Part shown: in pieces, positions 11,805 to 24,514 of the stretch
How the letters are laid out: each line of letters begins with the position of its first letter
Position numbering within the stretch: the stretch's first letter is position 1
DNA from: Siphonodentalium dalli
Lineage: Eukaryota > Mollusca > Scaphopoda > Gadilida > Siphonodentaliidae
Direction: 5' to 3'
Assembly (NCBI GenBank): GCA_032622095.1
Contig: CP136061.1
Location: forward strand, 174,925,692-174,989,691
DNA length: 64,000 nucleotides
Program-made: the position numbers and the translations under genes
Notes under the pieces: generated by a model
Seen by the model: only the letters and a program-made list of their open reading frames with translations
Told to the model about the DNA's origin: nothing
The model's database searches: none

Positions 11805-12565
11805 ACATTTTGCATTATTGTTCAGCAACCGCTGGGCAGATTTAGCTGATATTTGGTATGGTGATAGAGCAGCATGGGGGAACAGCTACATGCATAGCGC
11901 GGGTTTCGTCCACCCATTTTCACCAGAGTTATGGCCCTTTTTTTACTTAGAAAATTCAATTTTGTCCGTCCATACAAACATTTTGCATTATTGTTCAGCA
12001 ACCGCTGGGCAGATTTAGCTGATATTTGGTATGGTGATAGAGCAGCAAGGGGGAACAGCTACATACATAGTGCGGGTTTCGTCCACCCATTTTCACCAGA
12101 GTTATGGCCCTTTTTTTACTTAGAAAATTCAATTTTTCTTGTGTTTTTTGGGTTTCCAGATGATTGCGTGAGCTTTGGTGGTACGATTGCAAATCCCGTA
12201 TTTTTGTGGATCAGTTTAAAATATGAAAATACATTTCAAGTGCGAATTTGGGTATGATCTGATGATTTTTGCCAGAGTTATGTCCCTTTTTTCAACTTCG
12301 AAATCCGTCCGTACGTCCGTCCATACAAACATTTTGCATTATTGTTCAGCAACCGCTGGGCAGATTTAGCTGATATTTGGTATGGTGATAGAGCAGCATG
12401 GGGGAACAGCTACATGCATGGCACGGGTTTCGTCCACCCATTTTCACCAGAGTTATGGCCCTTTTTTTACTTAGAAAATTCAATTTTGTCCGTCCGTACA
12501 AACATTTTGCATTATTGTTCAGCAACCGCTGGGCAGATTTAGCTGATATTTGGTATGGTGATACC
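11805..12565 (+). repeat. Tandem repeat, about 172-175 bp monomer (acattttgcattattg family)
   Basis: Monomers start at about 11805, 11979, 12329 and 12501, each acattttgcattattgttc, then a ggtatggtgatagagcagc block, then gagttatggccctttttt. GTCCGTC stretches precede them. The shared frame gives look-alike short ORFs, which I do not treat as genes. Confidence 0.8.
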
Positions 12566-12739
12566 GTCCATGCTTAATCTGAATTGCTACGGTCGGGGGC
12601 AAATGCCACGCGACAGCGTACCTCTTGTTGTATTAGGCAATTATCGAAGAGACATAAACGTATTTATTAACAATTTTGCCAGCCTTGGGAAGATTCGTAG
12701 AAGCGTTCTATGCAATGGAAATGCATGCATATTTCCTAT

Positions 12740-13015
12740 GTAACAGTTTAACAGTGTCTAAACGCTCTTTATCAACGACACTGCGGATACGAACGCTCTT
12801 TAAATATCACGCGATTAACCCATGAACTACCCATTGCGGTGGCGGGGGATTGGAGAATGATTGCTCTGACGTTCTCAGAAGCAGTGCGATGACATTCCAT
12901 CTGGGATTTTACCCTTAGATACGAAGTTTGGGGTCAATCCATCCGGCAGTTTTCCCGGCCATAGCTAACAGACAGACAGACAAACAGAAGTCCCAAAATA
13001 TATATTAGATATGCA
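12740..13015 (+). repeat. Dispersed repeat (aacgctctttat ... agtcccaaaatatata), copy 1
   Basis: It matches 29745-30015 with moderate divergence: acgctctttat, cgattaacccat, ttggagaa, gggattttaccyttagatag, gaagtttggt and agtc-caaaatatata occur in the same order. It is repeated at 18012-18287 through the tandem duplication. Family unknown. Confidence 0.65.
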
Positions 13016-13560
13016 TATAATTCCATGACTATTTGCACGATTCTTCGTAATGTCCGTCTTTTTACTATTTATAATGCCGGGGGTCATTCTATATGTCTTG
13101 CATATTATCATATTAACACGTTGGCTGCCAATACGAGTTAACTCGTAGTTAACGGTTCCATGGGGACTGCTACTATGAGTTAAACTCGTAGTGAGTGTTC
13201 ATACCACATAAATAACAACACAAACCACAAGTATTGTTGGTGTATGCGGCAATACATGCCCTATGATCCCATTGATCGATTTTATATGTATAATTACAAT
13301 CCCGAACAAGGGTGGGGTGCAGTTAGAAATGTGCAAATAGACCTTTCCCGGACACATATAGAGGGCTTTCATTGCATAATTTAGTAATCAGTTAGCTCTG
13401 AATTGTTCAGGTTTCATTTGAAGCTATAGGCCTATAACTGATAAAACACCCCATGGTGCAAGCCACTGGAAGGTCCACTAAATACATAAGCTTGGCTATG
13501 TAACATACAATAGAACAACACTTACATGTGTGTTGAGATTAGTTAGAACTCAGCACCCTG

Positions 13561-15855
13561 GCGAAAAATAATGCGATAACGTCGAAAGCGACTGGCCATA
13601 GAAGTGCGATAACGTCGAAACCACAACAGACCAAACATTTCTGTAAAATGTCGAAACTTTCGACAACGCGAAAGACGTGACGTCGAAACATTGATCGATA
13701 TTCGCAAACGACGAAAAGTTAAAACATCGATACGATGTTGTCGCACATTTATTTTTGCCTTCTGCGTAATCAGATGCCAGCTGAATTGTTATTGGCTGAA
13801 TTGTGTGAAGGAAAATAAAGTACAGCCAAAGGCCATACAAACAACTCTATGCGGTTAACACACAAGTACAACGACTTGACAGTTCGACTGTTTTGATAGC
13901 TATGAGTTCCACGAGTCCTAATTAAACAATAGTCAACCCATTCCAAATGTGTGAAGGGGTGACATTTAGCAAAAGGCTATACAAACATATAGGCCTACTG
14001 ACATATAATGACGTATATACCGGTCCCTCACAACTATGTGTGAACTGTGCTACAGTTTTGTAGTTGTTGTTGTTGTTGTGATGTCTTCTCAATTAGTGAA
14101 CAATGGTTTAACTCGTTGGACAAAAACAACACATCTGATATATAATATTCCAAATGAAGCGACTTGATGTCATAATATCAGTTCGATCATGGCTAGAAAC
14201 AGTGATGAAATCGAATAGATCTATCGTTAGTGGACATATACGCAGTTGGGAAAATATTAGACCAGCAGTTTACACAGGTCGACAGTACGAAGAAGTTAGG
14301 GATTTCACAACCCCAGGTATCACACATCTAACAGAAAAAAAGATAAAATCACACAGAAATTTGAAACCAGCTGCACCCACACACAATGGGAGCGACAACC
14401 GTCCTTCCGATATAGAACAAGCCCTCATCACATTGTATCAACGCCAGACATATATAGAGCCATACCCCCTAAGTTCATTGTTTTATAATGGTATATATAT
14501 CATTATCCATGTTTTTATTATTCATTCAATAAAGAATCGAGAAAAACATAACACTCAACTCCTCTGTCAGTCAATGCTACCCACAAGCGAAACTAGGATT
14601 GGCCTGGGAAATTACAGTGCTAAAAATAGCACAACATAACATGTGCAATTCGTGGAAATTCCAAACTATTATATAATATGTTTTGTATTAACTAAACTTT
14701 GTCGCATCTGATCGCTGATATATATTGAATAAAATGTGTAGATTTGAAATAAAAGTCGCCGACGAATTAATCATGATGACGCTGCGTATCCGATATCTAA
14801 CAATGATTTCATACTTATATTGCGAAAATGAAAGCATTGTTTACGACAAAACCACCACCGGGTTTACGGTACTTTCAGAATCCGACGATGCTGTAAGCCC
14901 CCTGATTTGCGTCCACATTAAAATATGTGTCTGGTCTAGAAAGACAGATTGAAACTGTAGAAATTAACTCTACGTGGCATACAGAAAGTATACTATAAAT
15001 TGGGGTTGTGGAATAATTTATTGTCGTCCTCGGTTGTATTCTGTTGTTCATAATAGTTCGCACAATTAAATTGTGACGGTTTACCCAAAATGAAGACAAG
15101 TTACATAATCACACACAAAAAACGTTTTTCGAAATCAAAATTTGCATTGTTTACGGTAACACTGCATCAGTCTTAATGCGACGATGTAGCAATTATTGCA
15201 CGAGATTTTGGAGGGCTTCAACATTGTACTGTAACATTTACTGTAAACCAGTGATACAATATCACTGCTGTAAACCCACCGATTTGTGGCCACATCAAAA
15301 CGTAGGAAATGATTGTATAAATCGGGTCTGGGAATCATTTATTTGGGACTTTAATCTTCTATTAATAATAGTTCATGAACGTTTGAATTGTCCTATATTA
15401 ACCAAATCGGTGATTTCAGTAGATCGGAGAAATTTATAGAATTGTTTTCATATCAGAGAAAACTCCGATTAAATCATTGGAATTCTTATGAGAAAAACTC
15501 CGATCTGAGAAATTTCAGCATGGACACCGACATCTTCCCGTTCGCGACACATCGGTATAAAACTGCGACCATGGAGTATTTATTGAACACAAACTGTCCT
15601 GCCAATCATATCGACACAACAGCAATATTGAGGGAAATAATGCTGCGATCTTGACGAAAACAAAGACTGCGAAAATATGTCGAAGCAAAGCAGCGAACAT
15701 TTGAGCAAAACTGCGATAATTGCGAAAACATCGAACCAAGACGGCGAAAATGACGAAAACGTACAACGTTACGCCGTGCGATAATGACGAAAAAACTCCG
15801 ATAATGTCGAAAAAACAACGCCACATTTTTCACCGTTTTATCGCATTTTTTTCGC
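13561..15855. mobile_element. Non-autonomous DNA transposon with GCGATAA/GACGAAAA end arrays, copy 1
   Basis: The ends are imperfect inverted repeats: left ggcgaaaaataatgcgataa, right (read inward) tgcgaaaaaaatgcgataaa. The first 190 bp and last 200 bp are each packed with about ten short motifs of the form GCGATAA, GTCGAAA, GACGAAAA. Such subterminal arrays are transposase-binding sites in other superfamilies (known), so I infer a cut-and-paste element of about 2.3 kb. The interior has one 161-codon ORF (14154-14639) that resembles nothing I know, followed by AT-rich sequence. No clear target-site duplication was seen. Superfamily unassigned. Confidence 0.55.
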
Positions 15856-16468
15856 ATATCCGAAAGAGGTTTTGACATGCTCCCTTACCTGATTAGGCCG
15901 AAGCTGTAATAGGAAATAGGAAACTAGAAAACAGAAATTAGTTATGTTTCAAACATCGAATATGATAGACATACAATGGTGTATGTGTTGGTATTCAAAA
16001 ACAGACACTAGGCAAAGATAACTACCAGGTATATCGTCACCACAAGCTGCCCAAACCCCAAGTTTATTAAGTCAAATGTGTTCACATATTTCGGCATTTT
16101 ATCAATTCGAAAAAGTAGATAACCCACTTTTCGTGCGGTAAACAATTCTGAGATTTCCAATTTCGGGAACGCAAACCGGAAAGAAATATGGTGCGTATTG
16201 ACGATGTGTATGTTGGTTTAATATAATAGTATTTGAAGTTTTTATGGCTAGCATGTATTGAGGAGGTACATAATACTTATTCAGATACGGCAGAATAAGT
16301 CATTCTAGACTTTCTATGAAGATCACTATATCTTTTCGTTTCGATTGTATTCACGTTCCGTATTTTTATTTGAGTAATTGAACCGGATATTTAGTTCTGT
16401 TTGTTGTTATTAAACATGCTTGTTATGAAACAATATTAGAAACGCAAATATGCTCATCCCATTAAATG

Positions 16469-16774
16469 AGGGGCCTCGGTGGCTCAATCGGTTAGGGGTA
16501 CAACTCCAAGCCGTTTCGCCCTCCAGCGCTGGCGATTAGGGTTCAAATCCACATGTTTCCATCGTGGACTTTGTAACTCGAAATCGTTATCTGGTGGAGT
16601 TACCAGTTACTCGCCGATGGCCGGTGGTTTGCCGCACATGGTTGACAAGTTTATCAGCCATTGAAATCACTGTTAGATTAGTCGCAAGTGTGCGGATTTT
16701 CTCCACCACTAAAACTGGCAATGTCGTGATATGGCCTTAGTGGCTAAAGCGACAATAAACCCCAATCAATCAAT
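16469..16774 (+). mobile_element. tRNA-derived SINE, copy 1, with perfect 14-bp target-site duplication
   Basis: The head is ggggcctcggtggctcaatc: the A box TGGCTCAATCGG is at about 16480-16491 and the B box GGTTCAAATCC at about 16541-16551, with tRNA-like spacing. The body ends in a conserved-looking block with ttctccaccactaaaactgg and a gacaataaacccc tail of caat repeats. That 3' block resembles the Nin core domain of invertebrate SINEs (from memory). CATCCCATTAAATG flanks it exactly at 16455-16468 and 16775-16788. RNA polymerase III would start at the head and a LINE would mobilise it in trans. A 61-codon ORF over it is a by-product. Confidence 0.88.
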
Positions 16775-16944
16775 CATCCCATTAAATGTGACAACAGGTG
16801 ATAAAACATTAGTAGACTGGTCCATCTATAACGTTGAGAAAGATCTTACCCTAGGCCAGCTCAGGAAAAAGCTGTTTATCAGCGAACTGGGGGATGAGGA
16901 CCCCACTGAGAAAATTTGATAATTGGTCATTCTTTATAGTGGAA

Positions 16945-17111
16945 TACATTAGTTTATATCAAAACAATGTTCTCCTTACATTTTCTTAACCTGGGAAGGT
17001 ATAATAACCCATGCTAACAATGGGCATTATCCCCATAACAAAAATAAAAATAAAAGCCTCGCTCCCTCATCGATTCTCAAAAAAAATTGCCTGAGAATCA
17101 AAACCCTTTTT
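16945..17111 (+). repeat. Dispersed repeat ending in A-rich and T-rich runs
   Basis: The stretch with aaaataaaaataaaa, cctcgctccctcat and attgcctgagaatcaaaac matches 46,330-46,478. In both places a T-run at its end was the landing site of another transposon. The duplicate copy is at 22,217-22,383. Confidence 0.6.
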
Positions 17112-17248
17112 AGCTCAACTTTACTTTATTTTGTGTGCGTGTGATGCGTCAACAATTTCCTTTAGCACGGGCTACAGGTCGTACCTTTGGTCGGATCATT
17201 TACTCAGAAATTTGTCATGGCTGTTGAAAAAATTGGAATGTAGATGGG
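17112..17248 (+). mobile_element. 5' end of Helentron-like element, cut by the duplication junction
   Basis: It begins agctcaactttactttattt and runs into the first monomer up to gatgggaac, where the duplication junction replaces the rest. It equals the first 137 bp of the element at 22,384. Confidence 0.85.
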
Positions 17249-18832
17249 AACATTTTGCATTATTGTTCAGCAACCGCTGGGCAGATTTAGCTGATATTTG
17301 GTATGGTGATAGAGCAGCAAGGGGGAACAGCTACATACATAGTGCGGGTTTCGTCCACCCATTTTCACCAGAGTTATGGCCCTTTTTTTACTTAGAAAAT
17401 TCAATTTTTCTTGTGTTTTTTGGGTTTCCAGATGATTGCGTGAGCTTTGGTGGTACGATTGCAAATCCCGTATTTTTGTGGATCAGTTTAAAATATGAAA
17501 ATACATTTCAAGTGCGAATTTGGGTATGATCTGATGATTTTTGCCAGAGTTATGTCCCTTTTTTCAACTTCGAAATCCGTCCGTACGTCCGTCCATACAA
17601 ACATTTTGCATTATTGTTCAGCAACCGCTGGGCAGATTTAGCTGATATTTGGTATGGTGATAGAGCAGCATGGGGGAACAGCTACATGCATGGCACGGGT
17701 TTCGTCCACCCATTTTCACCAGAGTTATGGCCCTTTTTTTACTTAGAAAATTCAATTTTGTCCGTCCGTACAAACATTTTGCATTATTGTTCAGCAACCG
17801 CTGGGCAGATTTAGCTGATATTTGGTATGGTGATACCGTCCATGCTTAATCTGAATTGCTACGGTCGGGGGCAAATGCCACGCGACAGCGTACCTCTTGT
17901 TGTATTAGGCAATTATCGAAGAGACATAAACGTATTTATTAACAATTTTGCCAGCCTTGGGAAGATTCGTAGAAGCGTTCTATGCAATGGAAATGCATGC
18001 ATATTTCCTATGTAACAGTTTAACAGTGTCTAAACGCTCTTTATCAACGACACTGCGGATACGAACGCTCTTTAAATATCACGCGATTAACCCATGAACT
18101 ACCCATTGCGGTGGCGGGGGATTGGAGAATGATTGCTCTGACGTTCTCAGAAGCAGTGCGATGACATTCCATCTGGGATTTTACCCTTAGATACGAAGTT
18201 TGGGGTCAATCCATCCGGCAGTTTTCCCGGCCATAGCTAACAGACAGACAGACAAACAGAAGTCCCAAAATATATATTAGATATGCATATAATTCCATGA
18301 CTATTTGCACGATTCTTCGTAATGTCCGTCTTTTTACTATTTATAATGCCGGGGGTCATTCTATATGTCTTGCATATTATCATATTAACACGTTGGCTGC
18401 CAATACGAGTTAACTCGTAGTTAACGGTTCCATGGGGACTGCTACTATGAGTTAAACTCGTAGTGAGTGTTCATACCACATAAATAACAACACAAACCAC
18501 AAGTATTGTTGGTGTATGCGGCAATACATGCCCTATGATCCCATTGATCGATTTTATATGTATAATTACAATCCCGAACAAGGGTGGGGTGCAGTTAGAA
18601 ATGTGCAAATAGACCTTTCCCGGACACATATAGAGGGCTTTCATTGCATAATTTAGTAATCAGTTAGCTCTGAATTGTTCAGGTTTCATTTGAAGCTATA
18701 GGCCTATAACTGATAAAACACCCCATGGTGCAAGCCACTGGAAGGTCCACTAAATACATAAGCTTGGCTATGTAACATACAATAGAACAACACTTACATG
18801 TGTGTTGAGATTAGTTAGAACTCAGCACCCTG

Positions 18833-21127
18833 GCGAAAAATAATGCGATAACGTCGAAAGCGACTGGCCATAGAAGTGCGATAACGTCGAAACCACAACA
18901 GACCAAACATTTCTGTAAAATGTCGAAACTTTCGACAACGCGAAAGACGTGACGTCGAAACATTGATCGATATTCGCAAACGACGAAAAGTTAAAACATC
19001 GATACGATGTTGTCGCACATTTATTTTTGCCTTCTGCGTAATCAGATGCCAGCTGAATTGTTATTGGCTGAATTGTGTGAAGGAAAATAAAGTACAGCCA
19101 AAGGCCATACAAACAACTCTATGCGGTTAACACACAAGTACAACGACTTGACAGTTCGACTGTTTTGATAGCTATGAGTTCCACGAGTCCTAATTAAACA
19201 ATAGTCAACCCATTCCAAATGTGTGAAGGGGTGACATTTAGCAAAAGGCTATACAAACATATAGGCCTACTGACATATAATGACGTATATACCGGTCCCT
19301 CACAACTATGTGTGAACTGTGCTACAGTTTTGTAGTTGTTGTTGTTGTTGTGATGTCTTCTCAATTAGTGAACAATGGTTTAACTCGTTGGACAAAAACA
19401 ACACATCTGATATATAATATTCCAAATGAAGCGACTTGATGTCATAATATCAGTTCGATCATGGCTAGAAACAGTGATGAAATCGAATAGATCTATCGTT
19501 AGTGGACATATACGCAGTTGGGAAAATATTAGACCAGCAGTTTACACAGGTCGACAGTACGAAGAAGTTAGGGATTTCACAACCCCAGGTATCACACATC
19601 TAACAGAAAAAAAGATAAAATCACACAGAAATTTGAAACCAGCTGCACCCACACACAATGGGAGCGACAACCGTCCTTCCGATATAGAACAAGCCCTCAT
19701 CACATTGTATCAACGCCAGACATATATAGAGCCATACCCCCTAAGTTCATTGTTTTATAATGGTATATATATCATTATCCATGTTTTTATTATTCATTCA
19801 ATAAAGAATCGAGAAAAACATAACACTCAACTCCTCTGTCAGTCAATGCTACCCACAAGCGAAACTAGGATTGGCCTGGGAAATTACAGTGCTAAAAATA
19901 GCACAACATAACATGTGCAATTCGTGGAAATTCCAAACTATTATATAATATGTTTTGTATTAACTAAACTTTGTCGCATCTGATCGCTGATATATATTGA
20001 ATAAAATGTGTAGATTTGAAATAAAAGTCGCCGACGAATTAATCATGATGACGCTGCGCTTCCGATATCTAACAATGATTTCATACTTATATTGCGAAAA
20101 TGAAAGCATTGTTTACGACAAAACCACCACCGGGTTTACGGTACTTTCAGAATCCGACGATGCTGTAAGCCCCCTGATTTGCGTCCACATTAAAATATGT
20201 GTCTGGTCTAGAAAGACAGATTGAAACTGTAGAAATTAACTCTACGTGGCATACAGAAAGTATACTATAAATTGGGGTTGTGGAATAATTTATTGTCGTC
20301 CTCGGTTGTATTCTGTTGTTCATAATAGTTCGCACAATTAAATGGTGACGGTTTACCCAAAATGAAGACAAGTTACATAATCACACACAAAAAACGTTTT
20401 TCGAAATCAAAATTTGCATTGTTTACGGTAACACTGCATCAGTCTTAATGCGACGATGTAGCAATTATTGCACGAGATTTTGGAGGGCTTCAACATTGTA
20501 CTGTAACATTTACTGTAAACCAGTGATACAATATCACTGCTGTAAACCCACCGATTTGTGGCCACATCAAAACGTAGGAAATGATTGTATAAATCGGGTC
20601 TGGGAATCATTTATTTGGGACTTTAATCTTCTATTAATAATAGTTCATGAACGTTTGAATTGTCCTATATTAACCAAATCGGTGATTTCAGTAGATCGGA
20701 GAAATTTATAGAATTGTTTTCATATCAGAGAAAACTCCGATTAAATCATTGGAATTCTTATGAGAAAAACTCCGATCTGAGAAATTTCAGCATGGACACC
20801 GACATCTTCCCGTTCGCGACACATCGGTATAAAACTGCGACCATGGAGTATTTATTGAACACAAACTGTCCTGCCAATCATATCGACACAACAGCAATAT
20901 TGAGGGAAATAATGCTGCGATCTTGACGAAAACAAAGACTGCGAAAATATGTCGAAGCAAAGCAGCGAACATTTGAGCAAAACTGCGATAATTGCGAAAA
21001 CATCGAACCAAGACGGCGAAAATGACGAAAACGTACAACGTTACGCCGTGCGATAATGACGAAAAAACTCCGATAATGTCGAAAAAACAACGCCACATTT
21101 TTCACCGTTTTATCGCATTTTTTTCGC
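18833..21127. mobile_element. Same GCGATAA/GACGAAAA element, duplicated copy
   Basis: Carried by the second copy of the 5,272-bp duplication, not an independent insertion. Confidence 0.55.
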
Positions 21128-21740
21128 ATATCCGAAAGAGGTTTTGACATGCTCCCTTACCTGATTAGGCCGAAGCTGTAATAGGAAATAGGAAACTAGA
21201 AAACAGAAATTAGTTATGTTTCAAACATCGAATATGATAGACATACAATGGTGTATGTGTTGGTATTCAAAAACAGACACTAGGCAAAGATAACTACCAG
21301 GTATATCGTCACCACAAGCTGCCCAAACCCCAAGTTTATTAAGTCAAATGTGTTCACATATTTCGGCATTTTATCAATTCGAAAAAGTAGATAACCCACT
21401 TTTCGTGCGGTAAACAATTCTGAGATTTCCAATTTCGGGAACGCAAACCGGAAAGAAATATGGTGCGTATTGACGATGTGTATGTTGGTTTAATATAATA
21501 GTATTTGAAGTTTTTATGGCTAGCATGTATTGAGGAGGTACATAATACTTATTCAGATACGGCAGAATAAGTCATTCTAGACTTTCTATGAAGATCACTA
21601 TATCTTTTCGTTTCGATTGTATTCACGTTCCGTATTTTTATTTGAGTAATTGAACCGGATATTTAGTTCTGTTTGTTGTTATTAAACATGCTTGTTATGA
21701 AACAATATTAGAAACGCAAATATGCTCATCCCATTAAATG

Positions 21741-22046
21741 AGGGGCCTCGGTGGCTCAATCGGTTAGGGGTACAACTCCAAGCCGTTTCGCCCTCCAGCG
21801 CTGGCGATTAGGGTTCAAATCCACATGTTTCCATCGTGGACTTTGTAACTCGAAATCGTTATCTGGTGGAGTTACCAGTTACTCGCCGATGGCCGGTGGT
21901 TTGCCGCACATGGTTGACAAGTTTATCAGCCATTGAAATCACTGTTAGATTAGTCGCAAGTGTGCGGATTTTCTCCACCACTAAAACTGGCAATGTCGTG
22001 ATATGGCCTTAGTGGCTAAAGCGACAATAAACCCCAATCAATCAAT
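21741..22046 (+). mobile_element. tRNA-derived SINE, duplicated copy
   Basis: Identical to 16469-16774 as far as compared, including both 14-bp flanks (21727-21740 and 22047-22060). It is explained by the tandem duplication rather than by a second retroposition. Confidence 0.88.
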
Positions 22047-22383
22047 CATCCCATTAAATGTGACAACAGGTGATAAAACGTTAGTAGACTGGTCCATCTA
22101 TAACGTTGAGAAAGATCTTACCCTAGGCCAGCTCAGGAAAAAGCTGTTTATCAGCGAACTGGGGGATGAGGACCCCACTGAGAAAATTTGATAATTGGTC
22201 ATTCTTTATAGTGGAATACATTAGTTTATATCAAAACAATGTTCTCCTTACATTTTCTTAACCTGGGAAGGTATAATAACCCATGCTAACAATGGGCATT
22301 ATCCCCATAACAAAAATAAAAATAAAAGCCTCGCTCCCTCATCGATTCTCAAAAAAAATTGCCTGAGAATCAAAACCCTTTTT

Positions 22384-23308
22384 AGCTCAACTTTACTTTA
22401 TTTTGTGTGCGTGTGATGCGTCAACAATTTCCTTTAGCACGGGCTACAGGTCGTACCTTTGGTCGGATCATTTACTCAGAAATTTGTCATGGCTGTTGAA
22501 AAAATTGGAATGTAGATGGGAACAAGTCATTTTGGGGTAATTCGTACAAACAACATGGCCACCAGTGGCCATCTTGGATTTCAAAATTCAATCCATTAGC
22601 ACGGGCGGGGCTACAGGTCGTACATTTGGTCTGATCGTCATTAAATTTGTCATGAATGTTAACATTGACATGTAGATGGGAACGAGTAATTTTGGGGTCA
22701 TTCGGCCAAAAAACATGGCCGCCGGCAGCCATCTTAGATTTACTCATTGCATGACTAAATTCTTTGGCACGGCCTACAGGTCGTACCTTTGGTCGGATCA
22801 TCATAAAATGTGTCATGGATGTTAACAATGACATGTAGATGGGAACGAGTCATTTTGGGGTCATTCGGCCAAAAAATCATGGCCGCCAACAGCCATTTTG
22901 GATTTTACTCTTTGTATGACTAAATCATTTAGCACGGGCTACAGGTCGTACCTTTAGTCTGATCATCATGAAATTTGTCATGGCTCTTGAATTGGAATGT
23001 AGATGGGAACAAGTAATTTTGGGGTCATTCGGCCAAAAATCATGGCCGCCATCTTGGATTTTACTCTTTGCATGACTAAATCCTTTAGCACGGGCTACAG
23101 GTCATAGCTTTAGTCTGATCATCATGAAATTTGTCATGGCTGTTTAAATTGGAATGTAGATGGGTAACGAGTCATTTTGGGGTCATTCGGACAAAAAACA
23201 TGGCTGACAGCGGCCATCTTTGATTTCAAAATCTGTCCATTCATTGCTGATCACACAAATTTAACTTCTTCCCAAAGTTGAGCTACAGTGTCATTGGCAC
23301 TTTCATTT
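22384..23308 (+). mobile_element. Helentron-like non-autonomous element 1 (minisatellite core, about 6 monomers)
   Basis: The 5' end is agctcaacttta and the 3' end aagttgagct followed by the hairpin-like agtgtcattggcactttcatt. The 10-bp ends AGCTCAACTT and AAGTTGAGCT are exact inverted repeats set just inside the termini. Between them lie about 150-160 bp monomers with ggctacaggtcgtacc, catgaaatttgtcatg, gatgggaacgagtcattttg and gccatcttggattt. Subterminal inverted repeats, a 3' hairpin and a minisatellite core are the published design of Helentron-associated elements such as DINE-1 and pearl (from memory). It abuts element 2 head to tail. Confidence 0.75.
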
Positions 23309-24514
23309 AGCTCAACTTTACTTTGTAAAGTTTGAGCTATTGCCATGGCTTTGTTGTCAGGTCGTACCTTTGGACGGATCATTATGAAATTTGTCATAGC
23401 TGTTGACATCAACAGCCATCTTGGATTTCAAAATTCAATCCATTAGCACGGGCTACAGGTCGTACTGTTCGTCTGATCATCATGATATTTGTCATGGATG
23501 TTAATATTGACATGTAGATGGGAACGAGTAATTTTGGGGTCATTCGGCCAAAAAACATGGCTGCCGGCAACCATTGGATTTCAAAATGCAATCCATTAGC
23601 ACGGGCTATAGGTCGTACTGTTTGTCTGAACATCATGAAATTTGACATGGATGTTAACAATGACATGTGGATGGGAACGAGTCATTTTGGGGTCATTCGG
23701 TCAAAAAACATGCCGCCAGCAGCCATCTTTGATTTTAGTCTTTGTATGACTAAATCCTTTAGCACGGGCTACAGGTCGTACCTTCAGTCTGATCATCATG
23801 AAATTTGTCGGCTGTTGAAATTGGAATGTAGATGGGAACGAGTCATTTTAGGGTCATTCGACCAAAAAACATGGACGCCGGCAACCATTTTGAATTTTAC
23901 TCTTTGCATGACTAAATCCTTTGGCACGGGCTACAGGTCGTACCTTTGTTCGGATCATCATAAAATTTGTCATGGATGTTAACAAAGACATGTAGATGGG
24001 AATGAGTCATTTGGGGTCATTTGGCCCAAAAACATGGCCGCCAGCATCCATCTTGGATTTTACTCTTTGTATGACTAAATCCTTTAGCAGGGCTACAGGT
24101 CGTACCCAGACTTGTTTACCCTCCCGATTTTCACGCACTCCCGATCCGGAAACAGAATCTCCCGATTTCAAATGTCAATACCAGAATACAAAAATAATGA
24201 ACAGTGATTAATAGGCTGTCCCTGTGACAACTAACACAGGCGCAAAAATCAATTAGCTAGCGGCTGACCACACGCAGTGAAGCCATGCAGGTGCAATAAA
24301 TCAATTTAGACTAATCCTACAAGCGACACTGGTATTCATGTCTGCTTTGATTCTTTTGTGAATGTGACGAAAGAGTAAGTGGAAACTGAGCTGTATTTGT
24401 CAATATCATAAATGGCGGATTTCCTTACAAGATTATGTGTGACTATATAACGAAACACATTTTTCTTTCGTCATAACAAATCACTTATTTACTACCATTT
24501 ACGTCTATATCTCT

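Larger units (their letters stand above)
11977..17248 (+). repeat. 5,272-bp tandem duplication, copy 1
   Basis: Every position I compared recurs exactly 5,272 bp further on. I found four differing bases at three sites: 14787-14788 versus 20059-20060, 15072 versus 20344, and 16808 versus 22080. The three junctions all read AACA (11977, 17249, 22521), a 4-bp microhomology. The left breakpoint falls in the acattttgc minisatellite and the right one inside the first monomer of a Helentron-like element. Confidence 0.95.
17249..22520 (+). repeat. 5,272-bp tandem duplication, copy 2
   Basis: Direct head-to-tail second copy of 11977-17248. It continues at its right end into the intact Helentron-like element (aacaagtcatttt), which shows that this right junction is ancestral and the one at 17249 is the novel join. 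Confidence 0.95.

Noticed and set aside
11779-12542. ORFs with LLFSNRWADLADIWYGDRAA repeated
   Set aside because: Explained by the 172-175 bp minisatellite; they recur at 17,131-17,814 only through the duplication.
14154-14639. 161-codon ORF as a real gene
   Set aside because: No recognisable domain, no intron-exon context, sits inside an AT-rich transposon. Kept as a question in the findings, not called as a CDS.
16479-16664. tRNA gene
   Set aside because: The A and B boxes belong to a SINE: no acceptor stem pairs with the head, and a 3' domain with target-site duplication follows.
22487-24211. Repetitive ORFs with ARANGLNFEIQDG-like or GTSNFGVIRPKN peptides
   Set aside because: Same monomer family as above; no start context, no conserved domain.
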